Below, piece by piece: positions 32,515 to 32,709 of a stretch of DNA of 32,709 nt. The position numbers and the translations under genes are program-made. Every line of letters begins with the position of its first letter. Positions within the stretch are counted from its first letter, which is position 1. The stretch is from an uncultured Acidimicrobiales bacterium. Its GTDB lineage: Bacteria; Actinomycetota; Acidimicrobiia; Acidimicrobiales; SHLQ01. The notes under the pieces were generated by a model. It did not search any database, was not told the origin of the DNA, and saw only the letters and a list, made by a program, of their open reading frames with translations. The stretch is from NCBI GenBank assembly GCA_938023735.1, contig CALJDK010000042.1, positions 1 to 32,709 on the forward strand, in the 5' to 3' direction.

Positions 32515-32709
32515 TTGTCTGCACAGGCCAATTCTTCGTTCGTAGAAGCTGCCGGAGCCGATCGGCCAAAGTCGGCCACGCCGAATGTGGTCGTCGTGCT
32601 CTTGGACGATGTCGGGTTCGCGCAACTCGGCGCCTTCGGGTCCGAGATCAACACGCCCCACATCGATGGGCTGGCCGCCAACGGGCTCAGCTACAACCGG
32701 TTCCACGTA
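32515..32709 (+). CDS. Sulfatase, N-terminal fragment (runs off window)
   Basis: The open frame encodes PNVVVVLLDDVGFAQLGAFG, then SEINTPHIDGLAANGLSYNRFH, the classic N-terminus of formylglycine-dependent arylsulfatases. The LLDD pair provides calcium ligands. The CxPxR formylglycine motif would lie beyond the window edge. TTG 32515 has GGGGG at 32504-32508 as a plausible ribosome binding site; GTG 32467 in the same frame is the alternative, and a stop at 32452-32454 bounds the frame. There is no clear signal peptide from either start. The 76 bp between it and the peptidase gene hold no obvious terminator. Confidence 0.82.
   Translation, partial: MSAQANSSFVEAAGADRPKSATPNVVVVLLDDVGFAQLGAFGSEINTPHIDGLAANGLSYNRFHV

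Overview
The window is about 32.7 kb of high-GC DNA with frequent GTG starts, Asp/Ala/Val-rich proteins and tightly packed or 4-bp-overlapping genes. The most likely source is a free-living, probably marine, actinobacterium of the Acidimicrobiia type. That placement is inferred from style and gene content; no rRNA or tRNA is present to fix it.

Layout. 1-179: the tail of an unidentified gene and a two-copy palindromic REP-like repeat. 180-4043 (+): a DUF1214-type protein, a small DsrE-like protein followed by a UUCG hairpin terminator, a Cys-rich conserved protein, and a GAF-GGDEF diguanylate cyclase. 4040-4975 (-): a LysR regulator, divergent from a three-gene (+) operon at 5079-11587. That operon encodes a dimethylglycine/sarcosine dehydrogenase-like FAD-GcvT protein, a glutamate/cysteine-sulfinate decarboxylase-like PLP enzyme, and an unusual fusion of a histidinol-dehydrogenase-family domain to a DegT/DnrJ-type PLP aminotransferase. 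A perfect LysR-type box lies in the divergent promoter region. 11590-13959: a PRMT-like methyltransferase (-) divergent from an MFS permease (+). 13991-15112 (+): a thioredoxin-fold protein whose frame is interrupted only by a TGA at the redox-active position, with a SECIS-like hairpin just downstream, so it is a probable selenoprotein. 15113-15354: a REP-like hairpin cluster between convergent genes.

15355-31402 (-): a 16-kb polyunsaturated-fatty-acid (Pfa) type synthase operon, transcribed pfaD > pfaA (KS-AT-ACP) > ketoreductase > pfaC (KS-CLF-AT-DH-DH-AGPAT-PS-DH) > phosphopantetheinyl transferase. Genes overlap by 4 bp or are separated by about 4 bp, except at the ACP/ketoreductase junction. 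There the ketoreductase frame is open back into pfaA in the -1 phase, across a canonical X_XXY_YYZ heptamer (C CCT TTG). A 6-nt spacer, the zero-frame stop and a perfect 9-bp stem-loop follow. This looks like programmed -1 ribosomal frameshifting that would produce both a short KS-AT-ACP protein and a full KS-AT-ACP-KR protein. A sequencing indel in the adjacent C5 run is the main alternative.

31488-32709 (+): an M14-type zinc carboxypeptidase-like protein and the 5' end of a sulfatase that runs off the window.

The pfa genes form a self-contained system. The PPTase would arm the single ACP, the PfaA and PfaC KS/AT domains would extend, the KR, DH and PfaD domains would process the beta-carbon, and the AGPAT domain would release product directly onto a glycerol-phosphate lipid. 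The frameshift, the single ACP, the separate KR and the terminal PS-DH distinguish this cluster from the usual Pfa layout. Together with the candidate selenoprotein and the HisD-DegT fusion, they are the parts most worth follow-up.
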